Notes: generated from the letters alone by a model not told the origin. DNA of 64,000 nt from Siphonodentalium dalli (GCA_032622095.1 CP136069.1:47094194-47158193), one strand, 5' to 3'; shown: positions 39,601-54,600, counted from the first letter of the stretch. Numbers and translations: made by a program.

Positions 39601-42600
39601 GACCCATGCACTTGGAGAAGATTGCTAGCGGCGAGTAATCAGGATATTTACACTATTTACAATAGTTTAGATGAGCGTGTGGAATGTAATTAGGGTGAAC
39701 ACTATTAAGGCATATTTATCAACGAGTACATGCAAAATTAGATTGACTTTTTTATATATAACTCGCCAATAATGAGATATCTTATGTCAGAACCATTGCA
39801 ATGTAAACACGATTAGTGATGTTTTTGACAAATCAATGTAACAACTTTCAACACACGACATTTTGTTATTGGAGAACTATCAATGATGACCATAAGAACG
39901 AAGTTTAACCCTTTACCCAACAGAAGGGCCCTGTGCCAATGCATTCTCTTATATATGCGAGTCGACCATAGGTCGCCTCGCATATATAAGAGAATGCATT
40001 GGCTTAACACATTAAAAAATATATAATTGTTAATGATTGTAAGAACAAATGGTAAAAAGTGTTAAAAAAAGATTTTATTTTTAGGCCAATGCATTCTCTT
40101 ATATATGCGAGGCGACCTATGGTCGATTCGCATATATAAGAGAATGCATTGGCACAGGGTATAACTGTAACTATCACAATTTGGTCAAGGAGCCGATTCC
40201 AATGATATCCATATTTGTATGGTTCTATTGAGACAGACCGGAGATATTTTAGGCTGTTGAAGCTGTTATTTGAAGCTGTTATTTGGCCGGTTTTGGCCGG
40301 TTTGTTGGGTAAAGGGTTAATATACATGTCTCCGTGTTCTTCATATAGTGGTGATGTTTTTGAGACTTAAATAAATACTAGAAAATATTTTTGCAAACTG
40401 ACCCGCTGCGCGTGCCTTGTGTCGTTTATTCTATATCTGATTCGACGTGTGAATAGGAAGTCAGCGGGAATGCATTCCTTCTTTATCCACCCGTCCCATA
40501 ACGAGGTTGTCGGGGAACCCCTTCGTCTGTGCTGTATAATGTTACATACCAGGACTACGTGATTGCACAAGTATCAGGAGAAGTACAGTTAACAATCACT
40601 TTAGTTTATATGAGTGTTTGGAATGTGATTAGATTAAAAACTATAAAGGTTACTATTATAGGCCATATACGTATATATGGATATGTTTAATGAGAACAGA
40701 CTGATTGGATATGGCTTTTCCAGAATTGTTTTCTGAAATGGGAGATAGCTGTTTGTTTCCAAAAGTTGGAAGCTCCGGTCTTAAGCCGAAAAGTTTCCAG
40801 AAACTGATGGAAAAAGTGTTTTTTGGTCAGATTATATATGAAGCCTGCTGGAACTACTCGATCGATCGTGTATTTACATGCATGTACAATGTATATTACC
40901 CTCATTCCAAAATCACTAGAGGTTGTAGGTTTTCCTGGATAAGAGAGATGTTGCAGCCACTCTTCCTACCGTTTGCTCATACACAGTAATGCCCTAATTA
41001 ATCGACTCCTTAACCACAGCAAAATTATGGGTAACCTTTCAGGATTTAGTCGGAAATATGGCTTGTTGCCATTCATCGGAAAGCTCTCCCCGAAAGCTTT
41101 CCGATGAATGGCAACAAGCCATGTTTCCGACTAAAACCTGAAAAGTTACCCATAATTCTGCTGTGGTTAAGGGGTCGATTATTTATAGCATTACTGTATA
41201 TAGGCGACGCACTGAGCATTTTGCCTTGTGTTTTTTTCAGAGAGACCACATTTCACAGTTGAACCAACGGATCTCGAATTACCTCAAGGCAGCTCAGCCG
41301 AGTTCAGATGTAAAGCTGAAGGCAACCCTCCACCAAACATAGTGTGGCTTCACAATGAGTAAGTACATGGCGATTTTATCATATACATGTAATATGGCTT
41401 CACGTCGAGTGCGTGCGTATACACTGTGAATAGATAAAATCAGGGACGTGGCGACATGGGTGTCTCACACGAACACACCAGACCCCAACTTTGACCAAAT
41501 GTGTATTGGAATTTCATGGCCGTCACAACATTATTTTTAAATTTCAGACTGAAATTAGGATGAATTCTTTCTGATAGTTTGATATTCAAATCACTAATTA
41601 GTTGGCAATTTCTTGGTTTCTTATTAAAAGTCAATGTTTTTGACTGAAATGGCTATCAGTTGTAATTCCCAATCATATCATATGGTGTTAGGTTGGAAAT
41701 GCATATCATTTGAAAAGTTTGAGGTACAAGTTGGACAATTCCACATGGAAATGGGTGCGGGGGTGCTAATAGAATTTCTCAGACTTGCAAATTCGGTATA
41801 CTTTTGGTGATGCAGATGGAAACTCAAAGTGGACACCCCCAATGTTAAGACCCTCTGTATACGCCCCTGTGTGTAATATGGCTTCATGTACACACAGCGA
41901 GTACGCTTATACTCTTCCCAAAGACGGTCGGCCAAGATGATCATCATAATCTTTTACTTATTTTGGGGGGATTTAAAAAAATACGAGTACGATTTCTTTA
42001 TAATAGAATAAGATACTAGTAACACAATAACCAATCTAAAACAGATCGTGTTAGAATGAAAGTCCATGTCTATTGCAGGTGTTGGAAATATAGGTGAAAC
42101 ATGTGAAAACAAACCACATAGTGGCAGCTTACATGTATTTCTTGAATAAAAAACCAATTTCTTAGTTTTTCCATTTTTGTCAAGGTTTGACATGGATCAT
42201 TTTCCAATCATGCATTTGATGCACATTCTCTTGTTGGGGTTTTTGCATATTATATAGAATGGCCGTGCGTCCAAAAGTAACGCTTTCAGGCCTTAACCCT
42301 TTCAGTGCCAAGCCGATTTTTGTATCAACCCATATACCCTGTGCCAATACATTCTCTTATATATGCGAGTCGACCATTGGTCGCCTCGCATATATAAGAG
42401 AATGCATTGGCCTAACAAAATGTCATCATTTGTTATTATTTTTTTACAATTTTTTACAATTTTAATAATTTTTTTCTTATATTCTGCTCTCTTTCAGTGA
42501 CAGACTTATTTTGTAGGTTTAGTGCCAGGGAATCTTACGTTTTTCATGGGCATCAAAATTATTACTATGAATACTTGGTGATAGTTTTGAGTTATAACAT

Positions 42601-45600
42601 GCCCCTAAGGTTTTAACCAGTTTTGTTTTTAAATTCGCTATAGCATGCTTAAGCATATCGATTTTACAGACCGTAAATTAGGTCCGATGAGATCGGCCCC
42701 TGGCACTGAAAGGGTTAACGTCCCAAAGCTGTATGACTTAGTTGTTTTTGTAACATAGTCACCATTTCCAACTAACTTGAAAGTTGAAGCGACAAAAATT
42801 CATTACCATCTCTTTCTCTTTTCAGTGTAGAAATAAATGCTGGCAATTCCCACTATAATGTCCTGGATGACGGCACGCTGATGATAGAGAAGACAGTCGA
42901 GTCTGATCGGGGGCAGTATGAATGTCACGCCATCAATCAGGCGGGCGAGATTCGAACCAACAAAGTGGACCTGCGTTATACGGGAATCCCAGGTAATTAT
43001 TGACATGGAATATAAAAAGTTACCTGCGCTCAACGGGAATCTCAGGTATTTATAATAATGATATGGAATATGCAAAGCGACCTGCGCTATTAGGGAACCC
43101 CAGATTTAGTGGTGCTAAATTGGATAAATCGGATATCTACGGGACCGTATTATATAGAGTCATGGTAGAAAACAAAATGAAGTCAATATTTCGACTCTCA
43201 AAATATATTTTTCGACTTCAACATTTCGACTTTCCAAGTCCGTCCAGTCCAGATTAGCGTTAGGATCAGCCTTATATATGGTTATTGCATCCCGACCAGC
43301 CGTGTCAGGTCCCACTCTGTCCCTGCCAAGGTTAGGGTTAGGACCCCAACCCGTCACGTTCCATTTACATGTACACGTATATATATATTTTGGTCAAAAT
43401 CGGCCCACAGACAAGAAAACGCAAATGGGTGCCTCTTGTGTCGCTTCCTGCGGACGTCGCACGGCCAGGACGGTACGGTTTTCGCCTTTTCTGTGTTTGG
43501 GTGAGTCACCGCACTGCACCGTTTATTTGGGCGAAATCGCCCCAAAAATACCGAAATGCTAACGGGTGCCACATTTGCCGTCTCCTGCGGCCGCCGCCGA
43601 ACTGGCCGTAGAGCGGTGTGGGTTTCAGCTTTTCTAGGTCAACTTTCAAAGCCAAAATTTCGACTTTGAAAATCTAAATTTTGATATAAAAAAACAAAGT
43701 CTTTGACTCTGAAATCGACATTTTGACTCCATTTTGTCTACCATGTCCCAAATACGCTTCCGTAGATATGTTACTTTTAAACTATTAACAAATAACACTG
43801 AATGTAACTTTTGTTTAACGAATAAATGTTATAAATTGTACCGTATTTTATAATGTTGTTCTTGGTGAGATCAGTTACGTGTATGATTGTCCCCAGCTCA
43901 CATTACCTGGTATTCAATTTCAGCTGTTCCGATATTCTCAACCACACCAAGGGACGTAACCACCAAACCTGGCAAAACAATCACTCTCACGTGCACAGCA
44001 ACGGGGCAGCCACGCCCAGCTATCACGTGGTTAAAAGACAACCGGATACTCAGAACTGACTCCGATCACCAAATATCACCCCTAGGGACACTCACGATAT
44101 CTGATATCACAGTAGCCGACGACGGAACATACACATGCCGTGCCGCCAACAACGCAGGGTCGGCTGTCACCAAAGCCTGGGTCAAAGTTCAAGGTACACG
44201 ACTGAAGTATTGTTTTTTAGATATCTCATTTAAGTTCTGGCGGCGGCAATGTTTTACCCCCCCCCCCCAAGCCAAAAGAAATAGTAATTTAGGGGTGCTT
44301 AATCGGATTGAGTACCTTTAAACAGAGTGTCATACTAAATCGCTACCATGCTTGTTTGTTTGTGTGACGTAATACCATGTCTCGATCCGTGCGAAAGATT
44401 AGACATGATGTTGCATGCTAAGGAAGTCAACTAACATTCAATTGGTCCAAATTTTGTTATGAATGAGCGATTGAGTGATCGTGTTAATGTCTTTTAGAAA
44501 GACAACATTGACAACTAAAATAAGACAGCGCAAAAGGTTGGAAAACAGATTTTATCGGGAGAATGAATATTTTCTGTAATGTTGCCATGGGTGCAATTTG
44601 GCTGTACACTGGGAATCGCGATCACATATTTAAAAAAAAACAGGGACATGGGGAATTTACCACTGTAAAAATTCAACTATAACAGTTAAATGTAACTGTA
44701 ATATTTGAATTCCGGATGTGCCTGACCTGTGTAGTGATGAGTATATTGAACTATAGTCATTCAAATCTTTCAAAGTGATGTGAAACACTCCGCTGTGGAA
44801 CCCAGAACGGAGTAGTAAATAATTTTGCCCAAATTAGTTATGTTCATAACTTTGATATCCGAATAGGCATTATACAGCGCAATGGTTATTAACAATACGG
44901 ATGGCCTTCGCGATGGGTATTGCTGTTAAAATAGTCACATCAGTTAGAACCACCCTAAACAGAAAGAATATTAAAATATAGACAGATTTTGTTCTTATAC
45001 TAATCATAAATATCGCATCAATAAGCTCTTTCCATCAATGTATCACATTATTATAATCAATAAATTTGAAAAATGATCAAGGAAATATGGGTTGATACAA
45101 AAATCGGACTTGGCACTGAAGTCGAGACCTCGTATTTTCTGAAATGGTACAGTCGATATGATTGGAATTTTCGACAATCTTAGTTGATTTCTACAGTTTT
45201 CCAGTGTATATGATTTTTGGGTACTAACTTGTCAGTTCTATTCAGAAATAAGTCCACAATATGTCTTTGGCGTCTCTGAGCTTGAGATGCACATACATAT
45301 CTATAGATATCAACGGAATATATGAACCACTTTAACACTTTAATTTTATTTTTATGACAATCTCTGTGTGTCATTCTTTTTTTCGGTAGCGGGATAGATA
45401 TAAAATTTCATCTTCCTTGTCGTTATTGAAATTGAGAACAATTTTACAAAATTCTCGACCATCAGTCATGAAAAGAACTTGTCGTTTCCTGAGATACATT
45501 CAACAGACCGGTGGAACCTCTCCTGGTTAGCCAACGGACGGACCAGGCTGCCAACCTGTCAATCTGCCATATCATACATTTCCATATACTAGTTTGTTAA

Positions 45601-48600
45601 ATCCTATGTCATGCGTCGACAAGTGCATGGGTCCCTTTATAAGCGGAAAACGACCGCGCATGGCTAAGGATAAATATTGTTTATTGTCATTCCGTTTTTT
45701 TTCTTCCTACCATATATCCCGGTTTGAAGAAATACACATATTGTCCTGGCGTCTATATATGCTATAAAATGTTTACCGGTGTAATTTACAAGACGGTATA
45801 ATTCCATGTACTATTACCAGCAAAAATGCAAGGGCGCGCGTGCACTTTATTATGACGAGATTTCTTGTCATATAACTTTTTATTCACACGATATAAATAT
45901 AAGGCCATGGTTGATTAAGTTTATGTTTAACGTCATCCAGGATTTCTGAGCCTTAAATGCGAAATGCGGTGATTATTCAATAATTATTCTCGATATATTT
46001 CCGAAGTTAATCACGGCGGGGGGGGGGGGGGGTATTTAGTACAATGTAATTATAATACACTGTATAATATTAACCATAAGTATTAACACCAATCTTGTTT
46101 GCATTAATGCTATATGAATAAGGCATCTGTCTAGGGACTAAGAGTAAATGTTCCTATCTGAATTATCACAAGGATCACTCATTGGAACAATGCATGGAAT
46201 TGTGCGTTGTGCCAATAATATATCAAATTCATTAGTGTTTTCTGCCAAACAAAAAGGAACTGCGTCGATTGACGCCAAACATAAACATGGCCTAAGCATC
46301 CTACAGATGAATCATTGACTTGCATTTCTGTTAACCCTTCCATGATTGTATGCGAGGCTCTCTGTGGGGAAACTCGCATATATAAGATAATGCACTGGCA
46401 CATTATCTTGAATGCCGCACCAGTGCAGCTCCCGTCATGAACCTCCCACGCAAGTGTTAACTTGCAAAGTACACACATTGAAGTGTTTTGGTACTGCGTG
46501 ACCCCATGCAGGAGGAACAGCTGTGTATTCGTCTTGTATTCGTCAATACAGGCTGGTTAACTCTATACTTTCAGATAACTCGTAAGATATTTCTGCAGAT
46601 TGTCATTTACTCCGACTATTAAAGCGGGATAACTCTGCGCGTTTATCTTCACTGATAATTCAGGCGGAATAACTGTATTCTATTCTTTCTCGTCAGTTCA
46701 GACGCACTTGGTTACGACGCCGGAGGATCAAACCATCGTGGAAGGCGAATCCTACAGCTTCTCTTGTCGGGCTCTTGGTAACCCACCTCCTCCTATACAA
46801 TGGCTCAAAGATGGTGAGCAACATACCTTTACGTATATAGATGTAAACATGTATACATGCATAATTGTGTGGTATATATACCATGTAGTCTTGTTATCGT
46901 GTGGCTTACATATAGATGCAAGTTAATTCTACATTAACCAGACGGTTTGTAAGTCTACTATGGGTCAACTTGAGAATAACACACTTTAGCAATGGTTTAA
47001 TACAAGTTTCCTTTACTGCTACCACCATTTCTGACATTCGCCACCATACAGGCTTGTTGAAGATTAATTCGAAAATTATTGATCTGTTGTTTCATGTATT
47101 ACTAGCAACTTTTGACTTAAATGACAGCCCGCTTACCGACACATTCTGAATTTATTTCATACTTCCAGGCGGACACTGGCTTTTGCCTAAGATATTTGAG
47201 GAGTTGTTGTTATTCTTATAGGCGACCCGCTTTTTTGCACTATGGTGCTAATCTGAGAGTTATTTGTATTCGTACAGGCGGTCCCCTTCCTGATACATTC
47301 CGATTTTTGCACTACGACGACGGAAGAACGCTGCACAACGTTAGAGCAATCTTAGAGGACCAGGGAAAGTACACATGCAAGGTCGCTGTGAAAGGGAGCG
47401 ACTATATAGAGGCGTCCGCTGAACTCATAATTCGCCCTCAAAGTAAGTCTAATAACTGCATGGTACATGTGTCTATATATTTCAAAGAACGTCATTCTTA
47501 TATATATCAATTAAATGCAATGACTCTCGATGGTTAACTCATTTGCGTTATATAGTTTATCGCCGATAGTTTGGTCCCGAATCGAGACGTAAATATTTAG
47601 AATTGAGCGCAGTCCAGACGACGTTTTCTATGGACGACGTTCGTAGAATACTACATTCCCCAGGTTGGCATAGCGCCTGAGTACTGACTTATAAGTTTCA
47701 CGGACCCAAACAAGTCCATAATATTTCTTTAAGCATAATTTGCTTAAGTATTTCATGTAAATAACAGTTGGGGGATTTTCACAAACATCACGCTTTCCTC
47801 TCTGGGTGTGTGTTGTTTCTGCAATAACTTCCAAAATCATAGTTTGCATTGGCGTGAGGTCGATCCGAGCGCAATTTTTTACGCACTCTACATTAACAAT
47901 ATTAAACACAATATTTAAGAAATGAATGTAGTGTGTGCGTTATTGGGGGATATGGCGCACATTGTATGAACCGCGAACGGTTCTCACTAAATGTGCCCCA
48001 ACGACCAGAGGGCCATATCCCCAATAACTCACACACACTACATTAATTTCTTATATTTATATAGTTTTATGATGATTTATTCCTATAGAAATCGTAGTGT
48101 ATTTTTATACATAGCTAAACTTTGAAAAGCACGCCCAATTATTCTGGTGACGGCTTTTGGTGATTAGGTCAGATTAGGTCAACAATTTGTGACGTCGTGT
48201 TGGTGTTACGATCTGTGTGTTATTTGGACATGAAACGGGTGACCCAAATTGGCAGCTGAGAATCGCCGAACATGATTTAGTATAACGCAGACGGGCTATG
48301 TAAATATTAACGAGGAATCTTCACTTCCTCCGCAGCCGTGCCGATATTCGTCAAACCACTGGATGACGTCAACGTTGCTTATGGAGAAGACGTTGGACTC
48401 GAATGCACAGCGGAGGCTGAACCGGATCCACATTACATGTGGATCCGTCATGGGACTACGCTTTTTAACAACGACAAATACCACGTGCAGAAGGACAAAC
48501 TTCTCATCCGGGACGTGAATGAGACGGACGCGGGATTTTACGAGTGTCGAGTGTCAAATCTGGCGGGAATCGTTCAGGACAGTCTCAGACTGACAGTCAA

Positions 48601-51600
48601 ACGTAAGTCGCGCACTATTTGAACGGAGCGCGCTATATCCGCTTACATAATACCATTAGGCCGCACGATGACACGATTATACTAATAGACACAAATACGC
48701 GATCTCTTAAAGGGGGACCATCTCCTATTATACTCAACATAATGTATGCAAAACATGAATTAATTTGAGCCATGAGTGAGTGCAAAGTGCAAAATATTCG
48801 CATATGCTTTATGAACGATGTAAAGAACGTGGCAATTAAAATGAACATGAGTTAATTACTCGAGCCATAAACTCATTATCATTATAATTACCACGTTCAT
48901 AGAGCACATGAGTGTATTTTTCACTTATCCATGGCTCAAATTCATTCATTTGTTGCATATATTCTGTTGATTATAATATGAGATGGTCCCATAAGTGGCC
49001 GGATTTAGTGTGCAGTACCCCTTTAAAATGTTCTTACTAGCTGAAAGCGGCGAACCAGCTTGACATATTTGACAAAGAAATTGAACGTACCTGCGTGTCC
49101 ACCTGCGTGTCCACCATGAAATTTCCAACTGCACCCATTGAACATGACCAATCTCACAGGTTCGCAAAATTTCTTTTTTGCACCCTTCCCCTGTGTTCGA
49201 ACTTTCCAACTCACGGCCAACTGGTACATCACACTTTTCAAATGTCCAACCTGACACCCACAAAGGTTGGAAAATTTCCAACTGATGACCATTTAAGACC
49301 AAAAGTAAAAAATATGAAATTTCTAACTATTGAAAATGTTTTCCAAAGTTGGCATGTGTCTATACACCCCCAATACATCCCCATGTCGCCACGTCCCTGG
49401 ATGTATGTCACAAAACTGGCGACATTCTTGATAACTAAGGTGGCCTCAACAACCTTCTGTTATTCTCTATATATTAATCAATGCCACTTTTAATCAATTT
49501 TTGTTGTTAAAAACAACCGTTTTATATCAGCTTCAGACTATTGGTATCACAATAGACGAGCATACAGTGAATATAATTATTTCAGTGTAGGGGAAGAAAC
49601 TCTATATTATGAACTAGTTCTATCTTGTTTGTAAAACATAATCTGGCGTGTTTCATTTCATTCTCTGATTTATTATACCGGCTCTTGGGTATGTTATGTT
49701 TTTATTTGTATTTGTTTTTTTTCTTCTATTTGTTTATTTATTATTTTCTATTATATATCGTTATTTAGCTATTCATTTAATTTTATTTGTATTTTATCAC
49801 CAAATGGTGACATTCCTTCATTTGGAATTGATACTAATAAAAGTTTGAATTTGAATTCATATTTTCAGCGAGAAGCCAATCTCGACCACTAACGATTTGT
49901 TTGCGCAGACTCTGGCCGACACCGAGAAGTCAGACCGGTTAACAACAATTGTTATCGACCCCCAGCCATGGCGCATGACGAATACTATATACGAGCATCA
50001 GTTTTACTCACGCAACAACCTAATCATTGAAAACTCGCCACCAATATCATCATCTCACGACTGCATAGGTCCCCATGCATCTAGGTCCCCATGCATCTCC
50101 TTCATCTGTCTAGCATTTCCTCCTGCTATCTGTAACACTATCTTCTTCATTTTTTGCACCCTTAACCCTTTACCCAACAAACCGGCCAAATCCGACCAAA
50201 TAAAGCTTCAACAGCCTAAAATATCTTGGGTCTGTCTCAATAAAACCATACAAATATGGATATCATTGGAACCGGCTCATTGACCACATTGTGATGGTTA
50301 CAGTTTTGCCCTGTGCCAATGCATTCTCTTATATATGCGAGTCGACCATATGTCGCCTCGCATATATAAGAGAATGCATTGGCCTAAAAAAAATCTTTTT
50401 TTAACACTTTTTACCATTTTTTCTTACATTCTTTAACAATTTTATAATTTTTAATGTGTTAAGCCAATGCATTCTCTTATATATGCGAGGCGACCTATGG
50501 TCGACTCGCATATATAAGAGAATGCATTGGCACTGGGCCCTTCTGTTGGGTAAAGGGTTAACTCAAATTCTGTTAAATATCTCCAATTCTCCGAAAGCCA
50601 TTATTTCCAACCTTTTCCGTATGACCTATAACCCTCCCTCACTTATTAGGGACGGGGCATGTAACCAAGGAGAAGACTATATGTAAGCCTTTGGACTTGT
50701 TATCTGATCCTCGTGTCCATATATTACATGTATCAATGTCAAAATATCTATTTTGCTTATATGTGTAATCTGTATATTATATTATTTACTTGGATTTGGA
50801 AATCAAAATATGTTTACACTAAAACGGCCGCAACAACGATATGTTTTCCTATATATTTTTAGCCAGAAGCCAATCTCGACCACTGAGCTCTAACGATTTG
50901 TTCGCCCAGACTCTGGCCGACACCGAGAAGTCATACCGGGGCGACCGGTTCGTCGACCAGGCCATCCAGGAGGCCAAACAACGAGTTAACTCAGCCATCA
51001 ACGAGACAATGAAGGCTCTGTTCGACAAAAGTAAACCACATACCGTAGGGGACCTTGTTCAGATATTCCGTTATCCGTCGGCGGAAGCTTTGGAGCTGGC
51101 GAGAGCTGGAGAGATATTCGAGCAGACCCTAGCAATAATCCAGAAACACGTCGAGGAAGGTCACAATTATGTTCTGGATGGACATGGTACGTCACGTACA
51201 TAGTTTCAGAATAACAACCTGGACCTACTAATATTGTAATTAATTACCTTAAAGTAAGACCTTAAAGGTGTGATAGCAATATATATTTTAAAGAACATGG
51301 AGAAAAATAGCTAAACTTTGTTCTTATATTCATTATTGATAGTTCTCAAAAATCGAAATTCCGCGTATTGAAACCATTGTTATGCAAACAAAACTGTTAC
51401 AGTAGGGTATCAACAAACTTCTCTAATCGCGTAGGGAGTTCAAACATTTTAGTCTCAATATGATTTTCGGAAATATTTCAGTGTTTTGACATTTCCAATG
51501 CTTACCATCAAGTTATGATTAAACTCTGATATATATTGGGCTAATTGAACATTTGTCGGTAATGCTGCTCCAACGGTAACGGTTAAATAACAATGGTTTC

Positions 51601-54600
51601 GATATGCGAGATCTCGTTATTTGATAGTTACAAGTAACAAGAAAACCAATGTCAGAAATGGTAACGCGCTCAAGATCATATATTATATACCCATGTTTGT
51701 AATTATGGAATATAAAATATATTGGTTTCGCGAATGACCAACTCAGAATTCCGTTAAAATAACAACAACAACCAGGACCTAATTAACGAACCGGTGGCCG
51801 ACTCCAACAACCCTCAGTGGGCTGCAGAACGAAACATGTCTATAAAATATTTGAAATATAACACTTACAAATTATCTTTTTCATTTCTTTTAGTCACAAA
51901 CCAAAAATCAACAGTATTGACATAATAATGTAAAGAACAATAAACGAAATTGAAATTCCCAACTACACCTTGTACCGGACTCGGCCTCCTGGTCGCGCAG
52001 TTCGACTTTTAAATCCGTCCCAAAAATTCCCATTTCTATAAATAAAACCCCCAGCGTAAACTCCAGCGCCCAGGCGAAACAAGAATTTGTACATTAGTAT
52101 ACACGCGGCGCGCGTAATGACAATAAGAACCCAATCGATCTATTTTAATGGGGCACTTTACACTAAATCCAACCATATATGGGACCTTATCTCCTTTTAT
52201 ACTCAACAGAATATATGCAACAAATGAATGAAGTTGAGCCATGGATTAGTGCAAAAATACACTCGTGTGTTCTATGGGAGATGCAAAAAAACATGGTCAT
52301 TATAATGAAAATGAATTTAAGACTGGAGTCGTAAATTCATATTTATAATAACTACCATGTTCTGTTGAGTATAAAAGGAGATGGTCCATTAAATTACCGG
52401 ATTTATGGTACAGTACCACTTTAAAGTTACTTTTTGCTGCTCTTCGTTTTACATACCTTTATGTTATTTTTACATGAGCCCACGTCAAATTGCGTCCCTT
52501 TAAATTATGAGCATGGAATGGACGAAGGAAACAGTGATCTAACAGTCACTGCTCGACAGCTATGCTTTGTTTGTTTATTAGCAAAGCCAACGTTAAGTTG
52601 GAGCATGCAATATCATATATAGATACTACACACAAGGCACCCATAACATATTAGTCATATCAATAACAATACACATGCACACTTCTATTGTAATCCATGA
52701 TGCAACTTGCATTAACGTGTCATACTTTTTAAAGATAGTTTTATAAATATGCTTACCCTTTTAATATGGCTCAAATATTCAATTGACAGTAAACAATGAA
52801 ATTTAGTTCTGTTAGGGTTCTCAGAGTAATAATTTTGTTTGGATCAGAAAGTGATAATAGTCGCACTGGCAATGACTGTTGTCACATAATACACACCTTA
52901 AGCGAATTTGTGATTTCTTTTGTCCATCTATGTTTTTCTACTGGTAATTTATGATGTTCTGATTTTCAGATTTGACCTACACTGAGTTGATATCTCAGAG
53001 TCACCTCGATCTGATATCGGAGATGGCGGGGTGTCACACAGGGCCTGTCCTACTGAACTGCTCTAACGTTTGCTATCATAAGAAATACCGAACGGTCGAC
53101 GGCACGTGCAATAACATGAGGAATCCAGAGTGGGGAGCATCTAATATGGCCTTCAACCGTCTACTGGATCCGATATACGAAAACGGATTCAACACGCCCG
53201 TCGGTAGGTGTTACCCGTGCAGTTACGAGATGATCAACCCTATTTCACTCCAAGGAACATGATTATTTTTGCCGAAGATAGTTAAGACACATACCAGTTC
53301 CATATTTCCCAAATTAATGATTTTATAAAGTGGCAATAAAGGTTACATGTTTGACTCTAATACAAATTCAATACGAACGACAACGTGAATCTTCTCTAGA
53401 TACCCAAACAAAACAGTGCGTGTTTCTCGTGATCAGTGTTCCAGCTATTTATGTAACAAAAACATTCCAATTGTTAACAAAAAATGGCACCTACCTTTTT
53501 GGCTTTTGGCAATTGATCCCCATCGGGCTTATAATAAAGCTTGCATCAATTGGTCGGAAACAAAACACACATGCTACCCGGTCGCGACATTGCTAATTGA
53601 GTCCTAATTGAAAGCGTATAATGGATTCGCGGCTTATGTCACATCAAGTTATTGTATCCCAATGATACCCTTGATATCTGTACAATGCTGTATAGAACAT
53701 TTATATACTCATGTAAGATGAGGGCTACCAACCCAACTATAAATGGACTTCTTGAATTTTTTAAATATTATAAAAGAATTGAAACTCTAAACACATATTC
53801 CTTGAATGATAGAAGTAAAACATATGGGGAAAGATGGGAAGCTCTGGAAGCAATTCTTAGCAATTGAAAACAAGGCAATATCTACTTCTCAGTGAAGATA
53901 TTACTCAAACATGCTCATAATATGGATTTAATAACTCCCCCCCACGACAGTTCAGAAATAAGTGATCATAAGTATCCACGTTTCACAAATACACTGATTA
54001 TCCACAAAAAAAAAAAATTACTTGTTTTATATTTTGTTACTTTATATCTACAAATTACATTTAATCATATATACATGTATGTTCATATATACCTAAAAAT
54101 ATTTGAAAATGTTATACAATACTGAATAAGACTAATGTCACATGATGAAATTTAAAAAATGATCTGAATAAAAAAATATAATAAAAAAAAAAAAAGTTAT
54201 TGTATCACTGTAGTGAACATGTTTCTGCTCGATTATAGTGTGAGATAAATTATCATAAATATGTACCCTTAGTAACGCAGCTTTCACAAACAACAAATAT
54301 GAATCGTAAGAGACTTTTTCGTTCATAAATACTCTATTCAAAAGTGGCACCAAAATATATGGGTCGGAAAAAGTGGCAAAATAATTATGCAATTGCCAAG
54401 AGTGTTAGCAACTAGGAATTCGGGGCAAGTGCGAACACTGCCCGTGGCTGGCGTTAGCCGTTTGAACGGGAACTTGTACATGTAGTTCGCAACCTGCATA
54501 CTATCTGATTATATATTGTTTTTATTTTTAGGGTGGAACAAAGCCAAACTTTACAACGGAGTGCATCTTCCGAGTCCAAGACTTGTGTCTTCCCTAATGA

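Noticed and set aside
43278-43611. GC-rich overlapping frames as an extra Ig-region exon
   Set aside because: The segment lies within an inverted-repeat element, is internally duplicated and breaks no exon phase if left out.
46697-46702. Second AG at 46700-46701 as the exon 9 acceptor
   Set aside because: It shifts the frame; only the AG at 46695-46696 matches the phase of exon 8.
48946-49493. Long frames on both strands (up to 132 codons)
   Set aside because: The DNA is a dispersed repeat with TTGGAAA on both strands; no homology to known domains is seen and the frames overlap.
49897-50283. 128-codon frame as an alternative coding exon
   Set aside because: The frame is out of phase with exon 11 because of the 7-bp deletion, and it runs on into a piggyBac-like MITE.
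50456-50686. Recurring [12 protein letters not shown]-type reading frames (also at 39813 and 33833)
   Set aside because: They are translations of the MITE palindrome, present on both strands of each copy.
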